Assembly (NCBI GenBank): GCA_902547755.1
Contig: CACCPA010000001.1
Location: 124,001-188,000, forward strand
DNA: 64,000 bases
DNA from: Halieaceae bacterium
GTDB lineage: Bacteria; Pseudomonadota; Gammaproteobacteria; Pseudomonadales; Halieaceae
Reading direction: 5' to 3'
The notes below the pieces were generated by a model, which had not been told where the DNA came from, made no database searches, and was given only the letters and a program-made list of their open reading frames with translations. Of the stretch, positions 9,548 to 18,575 are shown one piece after another (positions within the stretch are counted from its first letter, which is position 1; each line of letters opens with the position of its first letter). The translations under genes were made by a program, and so were the position numbers.

Positions 9548-10717
9548 CTACGCCGTCTCTTGGAAAATCTCTCGACCGATCAGCATGCGTCTAACTTCTG
9601 AGGTCCCGGCACCGATTTCGTAGAGCTTGGCATCGCGAAGGAAACGCCCGGTCGGATAATCCATGGTGTAGCCATTGCCGCCCAGAACCTGGATGGCATC
9701 CAGCGCGGCCTTGGTCGCTGCCTCGGCAGTGTAAAGAATCACTGCAGCGGCATCCTTGCGACTGTCTTCACCACGATCGAGCGCGCGACCGACCTCGTAG
9801 AGATAGGCGCGGCAGGCAGCGATCGACGCGTACATATCGGCCAATTTGCCTTGGATGAGCTGAAATTCACCAATAGGTTGATCAAACTGCTTTCGCTCAT
9901 GGACATAGGGAACAACGGCGTCCAGACAGGCTTGCATAATGCCTACGGGACCCGCCGACAAAACAGCGCGTTCGTAATCGAGGCCCGACATCAATACGGC
10001 GACACCGGAATTAACCCCCCCGAGCACGTTTTCGACGGGGACAGGGCAGTCCGTAAATATCAGCTCTGCCGTATTCGAGCCGCGCATTCCCAGTTTGTCG
10101 AGCTTCTTACCTTGCGTGAAGCCCGGGAAATCCCGCTCAACGATGAATGCGGTGATCCCTCGAGAGCCCGCATCGGGCGCTGTTTTGGCGTAAATCACGT
10201 AGGTATCTGCGTCAGGTCCGTTGGTGATCCACATTTTATTGCCATTGAGTACGTAGTGATCGCCTTTGAGGTCTGCGCGTAGCTTCATGCTCACAACGTC
10301 TGAACCTGCATTTGGCTCACTCATGGCTAACGCGCCCACCTTTTTGCCGGAGCAAAGATCGGGTAGGTATTTCTCTCTCTGACTTTCCGATCCGTTTCGC
10401 TGAATCTGATTGAGGCAGAGATTGGAGTGCGCACCATAGGACAGCCCGACTGAGGCGGACGCTCTGCTGATCTCCTCGAGCACAATGATATGTGCCAGGT
10501 AGCCCATGGCGGAGCCGCCATAACGTTCATCGACCGTAATGCCCAAAAGGCCAAGATCGCCCATCTTTTGCCACAAGTGGTGAGGGAAATCGTTGTCCCG
10601 GTCGATGGCATCGGCAATGGGAGCGAGCTCTTTCTCAACAAACTGGCGCGTTGTTTCACGCAGTATCGTGAGCTCTTCACCCAGCCCATGATTCAAGCTG
10701 CTCAGCGGGTTAGTCAT
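9548..10717 (-). CDS. ivd: Isovaleryl-CoA dehydrogenase
   Basis: Acyl-CoA dehydrogenase of 389 residues acting in leucine breakdown (isovaleryl-CoA to 3-methylcrotonyl-CoA). It carries the IVD-type catalytic Glu in [14 protein letters not shown] (E249) instead of the C-terminal position used by other acyl-CoA dehydrogenases; the C-terminal loop reads [35 protein letters not shown] and QVLGGNGYT are standard family segments. ATG at 10717 has GGAG eight bases upstream. The methylcrotonyl-CoA carboxylase genes that often follow ivd are absent here. A gcdH gene follows instead, so this may be a broader acyl-CoA dehydrogenase operon. Confidence 0.92.
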   Translation of the reverse strand: MTNPLSSLNHGLGEELTILRETTRQFVEKELAPIADAIDRDNDFPHHLWQKMGDLGLLGITVDERYGGSAMGYLAHIIVLEEISRASASVGLSYGAHSNLCLNQIQRNGSESQREKYLPDLCSGKKVGALAMSEPNAGSDVVSMKLRADLKGDHYVLNGNKMWITNGPDADTYVIYAKTAPDAGSRGITAFIVERDFPGFTQGKKLDKLGMRGSNTAELIFTDCPVPVENVLGGVNSGVAVLMSGLDYERAVLSAGPVGIMQACLDAVVPYVHERKQFDQPIGEFQLIQGKLADMYASIAACRAYLYEVGRALDRGEDSRKDAAAVILYTAEAATKAALDAIQVLGGNGYTMDYPTGRFLRDAKLYEIGAGTSEVRRMLIGREIFQETA

Positions 10718-10967
10718 GACAATGTCTCCTCGGAATTACTACCACGTCGTTCGTTATTTGGCATTGGTTGTCATACGGCGTAGAAGGCTAGCAGTATAAC
10801 TGATAGTCTCCGCGACCCTGCCGTTTTGTTGATTTGAACTCTTTACTATTTGGCAAGCCGTTGCGGGTTCTATTAGCCCGTCTGGACGATGCTTTGATTA
10901 CCCCAAAAGGACGCGCAGTGAGTTGGCCGCTAATGGTAGTCTGCCTTCAAGAATATAGGGATACGTT

Positions 10968-11435
10968 TTGGACACACGCGCGCTACGAAATACGCTGGGA
11001 CAGTTCGCCACTGGGGTGTGCGTCTTGACGACTAATGATCCCGATCGTGGTGCGATTGGGATGACGGTTAATTCTTTTGCTGCGGTATCCCTTGAGCCTG
11101 CACTGGTGCTTTGGAGCATCCAGAACAACTCCGAGTGCTTTACCGAGTTCACCGAGTGCGATCGATATGGAATATCGGTCTTGCGGCACTCGCAGGAAGC
11201 CTTATCAAACCGTTACGCGCGCTCGTTAGAGCACATGGTTGATGACGGCGATTGCTTTGTTGACTCACACGGAGTGCCTTTGATTCAGGGCGCGCTGGCG
11301 ACATTCTCGTGCAAGATGACGGCACTTTATCCGGGAGGCGACCATCATATTATCGTTGGTGAGGTCGTTGATTTTGAAAGCTACTCAGGTGACCCACTTG
11401 TCTTTTTCGGTGGCGCCTACAGCCGTTTGGGCTAA
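10968..11435 (+). CDS. Flavin reductase-like FMN-binding protein (HpaC/DIM6 family)
   Basis: A 155-residue protein of the flavin reductase domain family, which supplies reduced flavin to two-component monooxygenases. Typical segments are LRNTLGQFATGVCVLTT near the N-terminus, GMTVNSFAAVSLEPALVLWSI, FGISV-like YGISVL and HHIIVGEVVDF near the C-terminus. The start must be the TTG at 10968: an in-frame TAG lies 12 bases upstream, no other start codon lies between, and the conserved N-terminus begins here. TAGGGA precedes it. It ends one base before the converging FMN reductase gene. No monooxygenase partner is visible nearby. Confidence 0.82.
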   Translation: MDTRALRNTLGQFATGVCVLTTNDPDRGAIGMTVNSFAAVSLEPALVLWSIQNNSECFTEFTECDRYGISVLRHSQEALSNRYARSLEHMVDDGDCFVDSHGVPLIQGALATFSCKMTALYPGGDHHIIVGEVVDFESYSGDPLVFFGGAYSRLG

Positions 11436-11436
11436 C

Positions 11437-12045
11437 TTACATCCCGTTAGGATAGGGCGTTAGGTCGGCGGCTCCCGATGCGCGGACCTTCGCTAGCGCA
11501 TCCGCATAGGCAATAAGCTGTTTCGTGCAGTACAAGCTGCGTTCCGAAATGTAGCTATGCTCGCCTTCGTCGTTTTCTGACGCGTCCTCGTTCATGACCA
11601 ACATGCAGTTTCGCACGATCAGATGTTCTGGCAGGTAACAGAGGCGATTGTTCTTGTAGCTGCTCGTTCGAAGCTCATTGATGGGATAGGTTCCGCCGGG
11701 ACCGACGGACACCCCCACGGGAAGCGCTGGTTTATGCGCAAAGGATGCACCGCCGCTGACCAAAAAGAAGTTCTTGAGAGCGGCTGGGACCATCCCATGC
11801 CACTCGGGCGCAATCATTATGAAGGCATCGGCTGCATCGATTTTTTCTGTTAGAGCTTTTAGATCACTCCATTGAGGCGCATCACTGCCAATTTCCTCGT
11901 CCCAGAGCGGCAAGGGATCTTTTCCAAGGTCACAAATCCAGTAGCTATGCGCTCCAAGGCTCATTAGCTGACTTGCCAGGAAGCGCGCTACCTTAGCGCT
12001 CTGAGAGTCCTTCCGGTGGCTTCCGACAATGATGGCAATTTGCAT
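11437..12045 (-). CDS. NAD(P)H-dependent FMN reductase family protein (flavodoxin-like fold)
   Basis: A 202-residue flavodoxin-like quinone/FMN reductase. The N-terminal IAIIVGSHRKDSQSAKVA is the phosphate-binding loop of FMN. The active-site strand reads APEWHGMVPAALKNFF, where many relatives have PEYN; the substitution WHG is noteworthy. GPGGTYPINELR follows. The gene lies 46 bases downstream of the LysR-type regulator and is probably cotranscribed with it, so it may belong to the same regulon. Its substrate could be FMN, a quinone or an azo/nitro compound; the sequence does not decide. Confidence 0.78.
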   Translation of the reverse strand: MQIAIIVGSHRKDSQSAKVARFLASQLMSLGAHSYWICDLGKDPLPLWDEEIGSDAPQWSDLKALTEKIDAADAFIMIAPEWHGMVPAALKNFFLVSGGASFAHKPALPVGVSVGPGGTYPINELRTSSYKNNRLCYLPEHLIVRNCMLVMNEDASENDEGEHSYISERSLYCTKQLIAYADALAKVRASGAADLTPYPNGM

Positions 12046-12091
12046 TAGAGGTTCTCGCGTGCTGATAGTATCGTCGATGATACTGATGGCA

Positions 12092-12976
12092 TTAGTGCAT
12101 GACTAGGCACTGCTGCCAAAACATCAGCGCTGCGGGTGTTAGTTGAGTGGCGTGCCGTCTTATTAGGTAAAAGCGACGCGCCATTCTTGCCGGAGGCGGG
12201 GTGTCAATTTCGATGAGCGTAGCGTCGGCCAATTCTCTCTCTACGACTCGTCGCGACAGGCAGCCAATGCCAACGGTCCTCGCAACAGCCCGTTTGATGG
12301 GTTCGTTATGTCGAAACTCCATGGCGATATCAATATCATTTAAGTGAGCTGAAAAAGTGTCGTTGAACATCGTTCTAGCGCCTGAACCTCTCTCCCGGAG
12401 TACCCACGGTGTGGTTACGAGATCCGCCATTGATACTTTGGTTTTTGTCGACAGTGGATGATCCGGACTTGCAAATACGACTAGTTCGTCCTCGAGCCAC
12501 GGTTCGCAAAAGATGGCGGGATCTGTGACAGGGGATTCAATCAACCCAAAGTCTAGGTCACCACTGTTAAGTCGATCTGTGATACCGGGTGAGTTGTCAC
12601 TAGTAATTCGTATTTCAACGCTGGGGTGTTGTTTTTGAAAATCGACCATAGGGTCTACGATGACGTGGTTAGCAATCGTAAAGCTCGCACCGATTTCAAT
12701 GACACCACCGATGGCATTACCCATGAACTGTTGATCGAGCTCTGCCGCTTGATCAAGCAGCGATGCAATATTGGGTAAAAGCGATTGTCCAAAACGGTTT
12801 AGAACCAACTGACGGCCAACACGCTCAAAAAGCTGCTGTCCAATATTCTCCTCTAGTTGCTGTAATGAGGAGCTGATGGCTGACTGCGACAAAGCGAGTG
12901 CCTGACCGGCGGCCGTTGTCGATCCAAGCTCATCGATGGCCCGAAATACACGTAGTTGTTTTAGTGTGAATTGCAT
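12092..12976 (-). CDS. LysR-family transcriptional regulator, YeiE/CysB-like
   Basis: A 294-residue LysR regulator. The N-terminal winged helix-turn-helix is MQFTLKQLRVFRAIDELGSTTAAGQALALSQSAISSSLQQLEENIGQQLFER, and the effector-binding domain begins around residue 90 (VIEIGASFTIANHVI). The overall pattern resembles YeiE-type regulators, some of which act in sulfite/sulfur metabolism. It is divergent from cysC-sat, with nested inverted repeats between the two starts. A role in controlling sulfate activation, with a sulfur metabolite as effector, is therefore a reasonable inference. The FMN reductase gene follows on the same strand. Confidence 0.88.
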   Translation of the reverse strand: MQFTLKQLRVFRAIDELGSTTAAGQALALSQSAISSSLQQLEENIGQQLFERVGRQLVLNRFGQSLLPNIASLLDQAAELDQQFMGNAIGGVIEIGASFTIANHVIVDPMVDFQKQHPSVEIRITSDNSPGITDRLNSGDLDFGLIESPVTDPAIFCEPWLEDELVVFASPDHPLSTKTKVSMADLVTTPWVLRERGSGARTMFNDTFSAHLNDIDIAMEFRHNEPIKRAVARTVGIGCLSRRVVERELADATLIEIDTPPPARMARRFYLIRRHATQLTPAALMFWQQCLVMH

Positions 12977-13010
12977 GGCGACATGCCTACTCTCAAGTCA
13001 ACCGCTAATC

Positions 13011-13040
13011 TACCAATTTAATCGATTGGTATTAACCAAT
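13011..13040. promoter_or_regulatory. Nested inverted repeats, probable LysR operator for cysC-sat and the regulator
   Basis: TACCAAT at 13011-13017 pairs perfectly with ATTGGTA at 13025-13031. ATTGGT at 13025-13030 then pairs again with ACCAAT at 13035-13040. Three alternating half-sites in an AT-rich divergent intergenic region fit the imperfect dyads bound by LysR regulators. Binding itself is inferred. Confidence 0.6.
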
Positions 13041-13103
13041 TAAACAATTTTTATTAGTAAATTAAATCGAATACAGTCTCGGGCCTACGCTAGGGGGAAA
13101 ATT

Positions 13104-13724
13104 ATGGCTGAGCAAAAAGCAACCAATATCCATTGGCACGAAGGTGACATCACGCGCAAGGAGCGAGGTGATCTGTTAGGTCATGGTGGCGCAACATTAT
13201 GGTTCACGGGACTATCAGGTTCCGGGAAGAGCACCGTTGCCGTGGCGCTAGAGGGCGTCCTTCACGGTATGGGGGTGCTTTGTTACCGCTTGGATGGTGA
13301 CAATGTGCGCTTCGGTATTAACAAGAACCTCGGTTTCAGCGAGGACGACCGCGCGGAAAACATTCGTCGCGTTGGCGAGATCTCGAAGCTCTTTGTTGAC
13401 TCCGGAGTGTTGGTACTCTCGAGCTTCATCTCTCCGTATGTGCGAGATCGTGACTTGGTACGCCAGGTTCATGAGGAAGCCGGCATGGATTTTATTGAGG
13501 TCTATGTCGATTGCAGTCTTGAAGCGGCGGAGTGCCGCGATCCAAAGGGGCTTTACAAAAAAGCCCGAGCTGGCGAGATCAAGAATTTCACCGGTATTGA
13601 TGACCCCTATGAGGCGCCTTCAGCACCTGAAATTCACCTGCACACTGACCAGCAAACCTTAGAGGAAGAAGTCGCACAAATTATTGATGTGCTGAAGGCC
13701 CGCAGCCTCATCAGTGCTACGTAA
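13104..13724 (+). CDS. cysC: Adenylylsulfate (APS) kinase
   Basis: Cytosolic kinase making PAPS from APS and ATP, 206 residues. The P-loop GLSGSGKST is at residues 36-44. It is followed by YRLDGDNVRFGINKNLGFSEDDRAENIRRV, SSFISPYVRDRD and the lid segment DPKGLYKKARAGEIKNFTGIDDPYEAP, all typical CysC. Next gene is sat, 15 bases downstream with its own GGGAGA ribosome site. The pair covers the two steps from sulfate to PAPS. A LysR regulator is divergent and probably controls the pair. Confidence 0.95.
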   Translation: MAEQKATNIHWHEGDITRKERGDLLGHGGATLWFTGLSGSGKSTVAVALEGVLHGMGVLCYRLDGDNVRFGINKNLGFSEDDRAENIRRVGEISKLFVDSGVLVLSSFISPYVRDRDLVRQVHEEAGMDFIEVYVDCSLEAAECRDPKGLYKKARAGEIKNFTGIDDPYEAPSAPEIHLHTDQQTLEEEVAQIIDVLKARSLISAT

Positions 13725-13739
13725 GGGAGAATCGAGAAT

Positions 13740-14930
13740 ATGAGTTTAATTACACCTCACGGGGCGGCATCGCTGACACCACTCATCGCATCGGGCCAAC
13801 GGTTGGCTGAACTTGAAGCAGAGTCAGCGGCGCTGCCGTCTATTACAGTGTCGTCTGCTGCAGCCGCTAACGCCGTTATGTTGGGTGCGGGCTATTTCAC
13901 GCCGCTTACGGGCTACATGAATCGCGCCGACGCAATGAGTGTGGCGACCGATTTAAAAACCACCGACGATCTCTTTTGGCCAGTTCCTGTGCTCAATATG
14001 GTTGAGCGTTTTGATGGCAACGCAGGCGATCGTATTGCGCTGCGTGACCCCAACGTTGATGGTGCTCCTGTCATCGCGGTTATGGATGTAACTGCTATCG
14101 AATGTCTTTCGGATGACGATATGGCGTTGATGACGAGCGAGGTATTTGGAACCGATGATCCAAATCATCCGGGTGTCGCAACCTTCAATTCTCAAGGCGA
14201 AGTTTTGCTGTCAGGGCCCATTGAGGTTCTGAACTTTTCCTATTTTCAATCGGACTTTCCCGGCACGTTTAGAACAGCCATGGAAATACGGGATGAAATT
14301 GAGTCACGTGGCTGGAAGCGCGTTGTTGCTTTCCAAACCCGTAATCCGATGCACCGCGCGCACGAGGAACTTTGTCGCATGGCAATGAGTGACCTGAACG
14401 CGGATGGCATCTTGATTCATATGCTCCTTGGTAAGCTCAAGGCAGGCGATATTCCCGCCGATGTACGTGACAATTCGATCAGAACGATGGTTGACCACTA
14501 CTTCCCTGAGAATACGGTCATGGTGACGGGCTATGGCTTCGACATGCTGTACGCCGGGCCCAGAGAAGCAGTACTGCATGCTGTGTTTAGACAAAACGCC
14601 GGCTGTACTGAGTTGATCGTAGGTCGCGACCATGCAGGTGTGGGCGATTATTACGGTGGATTCGATGCGCAAACTATTTTTGATGAGCGCGTACCCGAGG
14701 GTGCACTCGAAATTGATATCTACCGAGCGGATCACACGGCTTACAGTAAAAAACTTGATCGGGTCGTCATGATGAAGGACGCACCTGATCACTCCAAGGA
14801 AGACTTTGTGCTGCTCTCAGGAACGGCCGTAAGGGAAATGCTGGGGCAGGGTATTGCGCCGCCTCCGGAGTTCTCTCGTCCTGAAGTCGCTAAGATCTTG
14901 ATGGATTATTATCAGTCGCTAGACCAGTAA
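13740..14930 (+). CDS. sat: Sulfate adenylyltransferase (homo-oligomeric ATP sulfurylase)
   Basis: Makes APS from sulfate and ATP. This 396-residue enzyme is the single-subunit Sat type, not the CysDN GTP-dependent type of enteric bacteria. The nucleotide-binding QTRNPMHRAHEEL lies near residue 199 and GRDHAGVGDYYGGFDAQ near 295. The C-terminal LSGTAVREML is also conserved. It forms a two-gene operon with cysC. No reductase or sulfate transporter genes are visible in the window. It ends 11 bases before the converging aminotransferase gene with no recognisable terminator between. Confidence 0.95.
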   Translation: MSLITPHGAASLTPLIASGQRLAELEAESAALPSITVSSAAAANAVMLGAGYFTPLTGYMNRADAMSVATDLKTTDDLFWPVPVLNMVERFDGNAGDRIALRDPNVDGAPVIAVMDVTAIECLSDDDMALMTSEVFGTDDPNHPGVATFNSQGEVLLSGPIEVLNFSYFQSDFPGTFRTAMEIRDEIESRGWKRVVAFQTRNPMHRAHEELCRMAMSDLNADGILIHMLLGKLKAGDIPADVRDNSIRTMVDHYFPENTVMVTGYGFDMLYAGPREAVLHAVFRQNAGCTELIVGRDHAGVGDYYGGFDAQTIFDERVPEGALEIDIYRADHTAYSKKLDRVVMMKDAPDHSKEDFVLLSGTAVREMLGQGIAPPPEFSRPEVAKILMDYYQSLDQ

Positions 14931-14941
14931 TCCTGTACCGA

Positions 14942-16204
14942 CTACTTCTCGAGGTATTGCTGTCGGGCAACGGCCACTAAGCGTTCGATGCCCTGCCTGA
15001 CAGTATTCTCATCTCCCGCGTAGTTGAGTCGGAGACACTCGTTGGCGTGCTGCCACGTCGCATCCAAACCCTGGAAAAAATGACGCCCTGAGACGGTAAC
15101 AACGCCTTCAAGTGCAGCTCGTCTATAGAGCTCGTCTGCGCCGCCTGGCAGGTATTCAAACCATGTCCAAAGGAACATAGCGCCATTGGGTTGATGAATC
15201 CTGACCGGTAAATCGTGCGCCGCAGCGATCATTACTTCAATAGCCAACTGCTGCTTGCGCAGGTAGTGCGGTTTTATGACCTGCTCAGATAGTTCAGATA
15301 ATCGATGGTTCATGAGTAGAGGAAGTACTAATTCGGGGCCGGTTCTTGCGGGTGCCAGCCCATTGATCGCATTGGCATTGCTGATCAGCTTTGTTACTTC
15401 GGGTGGTCCAACGACGATTCCCGTCCGCACGCCGGGCAACCCGAACTTGGACAGACTGAGGCAGAGAATCGTGTTGTCGTCCCAGAACGGGGTGGCGTCA
15501 GTATAAATCATACCGGGAAAGGGCAGGCCGTATGCACCGTCGATGATAAGTGGAACCCCCGCAGCCTTGCATCGCGATGCGACTTGAGACAATTCCTCAT
15601 CAGAGACCACGTTGCCCGAGGGGTTGGTGGGGCGTGACAGACAAACGGCGCCGGTTGTCTCCGAGTCCACGGAGAACTCTTTCAGGTCGACGCCATATTT
15701 GAATTGCCGATCTGGAAGTAAATCAATCCTGGCTGCAGTCGACTTTAGAATGGGCCCATCCTGACGGGACATGTCGTTGTAACCTATGTACTCGGGGGCT
15801 ATGGGAAGGGCGATCTGCTTCCAACTTCCGTCGCTAAATTGGCCTGAAAAGGCATTGAACAGAATTTCGAAACTGGCCTGACTTCCGTTAGTTATGGCGA
15901 TGCGCTCGGCTGAAATTTTGGCGCCAAATAGCGACGAGAGCTGATCGGCTAGGCACGCTCGGAAGATTTCATGCCCTTGCGGCGCGTCGTAGTCTCCAAT
16001 CATTCTTGCGAATCGATCGGCGTCGGCGATCAGTTCTGCCGCGCTGTCTCTGATAGCATCTTGGACCTCCTGAATGTGAGCCGGATTACCTCCACCGAGG
16101 GGATAGAGTGCGGTGCCCTCAGGTGCTGCAATGCTCAAATCCTCCATTAGCTGGACGATGCCGCTTTGGCTACTGTAATGTTCAGCGTAATTCGAAAAAT
16201 TCAC
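14942..16204 (-). CDS. avtA: Valine-pyruvate aminotransferase (AvtA type)
   Basis: PLP-dependent fold-type I aminotransferase of 420 residues, almost the length of E. coli AvtA. Features include YPLGGGNPAHI near residue 38, ITNGSQASFEI (PLP phosphate site), RPTNPSGNVVSDEEL, and IIDGAYGLPFPG. The Schiff-base lysine is in LSLSKFGLPGVRTGIV, and this SKFGLPGVRTG stretch is typical of AvtA. It probably makes alanine, valine or 2-aminobutyrate from the 2-oxo acids with alanine or valine as donor. Divergent from tpiA. Confidence 0.87.
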   Translation of the reverse strand: MNFSNYAEHYSSQSGIVQLMEDLSIAAPEGTALYPLGGGNPAHIQEVQDAIRDSAAELIADADRFARMIGDYDAPQGHEIFRACLADQLSSLFGAKISAERIAITNGSQASFEILFNAFSGQFSDGSWKQIALPIAPEYIGYNDMSRQDGPILKSTAARIDLLPDRQFKYGVDLKEFSVDSETTGAVCLSRPTNPSGNVVSDEELSQVASRCKAAGVPLIIDGAYGLPFPGMIYTDATPFWDDNTILCLSLSKFGLPGVRTGIVVGPPEVTKLISNANAINGLAPARTGPELVLPLLMNHRLSELSEQVIKPHYLRKQQLAIEVMIAAAHDLPVRIHQPNGAMFLWTWFEYLPGGADELYRRAALEGVVTVSGRHFFQGLDATWQHANECLRLNYAGDENTVRQGIERLVAVARQQYLEK

Positions 16205-16287
16205 GTCTTGCGTACACCTTCGGGTCCGATCAACTCACACTCTGGCTGTGGCCAGGCGGTCGATATCGTGGTTAAGAGACAGATAGA

Positions 16288-17013
16288 ATGATAACACCGC
16301 TAATCATTGCGAACTGGAAAATGGCCATCGATGCCGATGGCGTTGAGGCGTTCAAAGCGACATGGAATGCGAAGCCATCGATTCACGGTATCGAGGCCGT
16401 TGTCGCACCGCCAGCACCTTACTTACCGCTCGTTCAGGGGCTTAGCCAACTCTCGTTATGTGCTCAAAACGTATCAGAGAATGAGCAGGGCGCTCACACG
16501 GGTGAAGTTGCCGCATCAATGCTCACAGACTTTGGTTGTCAGTATGTGCTCGTCGGACACTCCGAGCGACGCCAAAACCAGGGGGAGACTAATGCCATCG
16601 TGGCGCAGAAGGCGAAGCGCACCCAGGCAGCGGGCTTAATTCCCGTGGTCTGTGTTGGTGAGCCCAGCCACATCCGCAGTGAGGGTCATGCAACCTCGTA
16701 TGTGAGAGATCAGGTGTTGAGCAGTTGTGAGGACCTAGCAGAGGATCTTGTTATTGCCTACGAGCCTGTGTGGGCTATCGGCTCAGGCGAGGCAGCCTCT
16801 GCCCAAGTCGCCAGTGAGATGCATCTCGACATCAAAGCGGTGCTTGCAGATCGATATCCTGAACTCCGCGTTCTTTACGGCGGTAGCGTCAAACCCGATA
16901 ACTGTGCCGCATTTACTATGGCGACGGGGATCGATGGACTCTTAGTGGGTGGGGCGTCGCTGTCCGCCGAGTCCTTTTGGAATATATGTGCATCGGCCAA
17001 AGGAGCTGAGTAA
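16288..17013 (+). CDS. tpiA: Triosephosphate isomerase
   Basis: Glycolytic/gluconeogenic isomerase of 241 residues. IANWKM at the N-terminus carries the catalytic Lys, VLVGHSERR the His electrophile, AYEPVWAIGSG the catalytic Glu, and YGGSVKPDN the phosphate-binding loop. Its stop codon overlaps the start of the next gene as TAATG, so translation of the thiolase-like gene is likely coupled. This is an unusual neighbour: in many gammaproteobacteria tpiA is followed by secG. Confidence 0.97.
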   Translation: MITPLIIANWKMAIDADGVEAFKATWNAKPSIHGIEAVVAPPAPYLPLVQGLSQLSLCAQNVSENEQGAHTGEVAASMLTDFGCQYVLVGHSERRQNQGETNAIVAQKAKRTQAAGLIPVVCVGEPSHIRSEGHATSYVRDQVLSSCEDLAEDLVIAYEPVWAIGSGEAASAQVASEMHLDIKAVLADRYPELRVLYGGSVKPDNCAAFTMATGIDGLLVGGASLSAESFWNICASAKGAE

Positions 17014-18548
17014 TGGAAGTAGCAGGTAATACACCTGTCTTGGTATCGGCCAGCCAAGTTGTTGATCGATTGGATGAAAATTGGGAAAAGCTGGGGCCGG
17101 CAGACATGGCCGCCAAGGCGGTGTCCCAGATGCTTGCATCGACAACCGTTGCGGATATTGACTCATATGTTGACCGAGTCATAGTCATGCGCACCTTTGT
17201 TGACTCGGTGCCTGACCGAATTAAACCTTTGCTCGCGCCCTTCGGGTTTAGCACCAAGTTTGCTCGATCAGTCGCGGCTCGAGCAGGTCTCGACCATGCC
17301 GCCGCACACTACGCCACGGCTGGAGGTCAGAGCCCTCAGCAATACACAGCTAGGGCTTGCCGTGCGGTTGCCAGCGGTGAAGCACGCGCGATCGTTCTCT
17401 GCGGTGCAGAAGCTATCGGCACCATGCGCGCTCATCAACGCTCAGGCGAAACCTTGGATTGGTCAGAGAACCCAGAGGGAGATCAATCCGATGACGGTAT
17501 GGGCCTGGAAGATCAATTCGTACCAGCCTTAGCGGCCCACAAGGTCATAGCTCCCATTGATATCTACCCTTTGATGGAGCACCGCAAACGAATGGTTCGC
17601 GGCATGTCACGCCCCGATTACCTCACGTATCTTGGTGAAGTCTTAACGCCTTTGTCGAACGCGGCGAGGGTCAACCCTTTTACGATGTTCGAGAATGTGC
17701 CGCAGCCAGATGAAATTACCCTGGTTTCTGGACGTAATCGTATGGTGGGGGATCCCCATTTGAAGTCGATGGTGGCGAAGGATGGGGTGAATCAATCAGC
17801 TGCTGTCTTGGTGATGAGTTTCGATTTGGCGTCGGAATTGGGGCTTGCAGACAAGGGTGTATTTCTTCGGGGCTTTGCGGAGGCCTCAGAGCAAACACTG
17901 CTCGAACGCGCGGATTTATCGATCTCGCCAGCGCTAAGATGGACTTACGATAATGCCATAGCATCCTCGGGGCTATCGGTCAGCGATATCGAAGCCTTCG
18001 ATTTATATAGCTGTTTTCCCGTTGCTGTTATAGAGGCGATGGAAGCTCTGGGAATCGATACTGACGACCACCGCCCAACGAGTTTGACGGGCGGTCTGCC
18101 TTTCTTCGGTGGACCCGGAAACAACTATTCTATGCACGGTATTGCCTCTGCAGTTTCGGCTATTCAGAAAGGCCGTTACAGCGATGTGCTTGTGGGAGCG
18201 CTAGGCGGTCACATGTCAAAGCATGCCGTCGGCGTCTACAGTCGTACTCCCGGTAGTGGTGACTGGCTGTCCTCCCAAAAACCGTTTGAAGAAGCTGGAA
18301 ATAGCGCCTCGCTTGCCTCAGAATTCAGCGGCTCCGCCGTAGTTGAGACCTTTACTGTCAAAATGATTCCAGAGGGACAGTGGCTTGCTGTACTCGCGAT
18401 CAATGACGAAGGTGAGCGTGTCATCGCGGCGTCGTTGCTCGAGCCGGGTGAACTTCATGACAAGTTCACCCAGGGAGAGCCCATAGGGGAGAGGATTGCG
18501 ATCGAGCCCTCCAGTGAAAACACCCATCGTGTCGTTGGACTTGTCTGA
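17013..18548 (+). CDS. Thiolase-like protein (TLP1/acetyl-CoA acetyltransferase family) lacking the usual nucleophile Cys
   Basis: A 511-residue thiolase-fold protein with an extra C-terminal domain, resembling the thiolase-like protein type 1 group. The place where thiolases carry the acyl-accepting Cys (usually a CSSG- or CASG-like stretch) reads TAGGQSPQQYTARA, with no Cys. The C-terminal GGLPFFGGPGNNYSMHGIA keeps the conserved His, and DLYSCFPVAVIEA is present. Residues after about 420 form the added beta-rich domain. The neighbours are a short-chain dehydrogenase and a crotonase, so a CoA-thioester role in an oxidation pathway is likely, but standard thiolysis is doubtful. It may bind acyl-CoA or use another mechanism. 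Confidence 0.8.
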   Translation: MEVAGNTPVLVSASQVVDRLDENWEKLGPADMAAKAVSQMLASTTVADIDSYVDRVIVMRTFVDSVPDRIKPLLAPFGFSTKFARSVAARAGLDHAAAHYATAGGQSPQQYTARACRAVASGEARAIVLCGAEAIGTMRAHQRSGETLDWSENPEGDQSDDGMGLEDQFVPALAAHKVIAPIDIYPLMEHRKRMVRGMSRPDYLTYLGEVLTPLSNAARVNPFTMFENVPQPDEITLVSGRNRMVGDPHLKSMVAKDGVNQSAAVLVMSFDLASELGLADKGVFLRGFAEASEQTLLERADLSISPALRWTYDNAIASSGLSVSDIEAFDLYSCFPVAVIEAMEALGIDTDDHRPTSLTGGLPFFGGPGNNYSMHGIASAVSAIQKGRYSDVLVGALGGHMSKHAVGVYSRTPGSGDWLSSQKPFEEAGNSASLASEFSGSAVVETFTVKMIPEGQWLAVLAINDEGERVIAASLLEPGELHDKFTQGEPIGERIAIEPSSENTHRVVGLV

Positions 18549-18575
18549 CGAGCACAGAGTAAACAGAGGAAAATT

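Noticed and set aside
14304-14792. A long open frame antisense to sat
   Set aside because: It has no recognisable domain, lies wholly inside the strongly conserved sat gene on the opposite strand, and has no ribosome site. The same holds for long antisense frames in ccmB, ccmI and smc.
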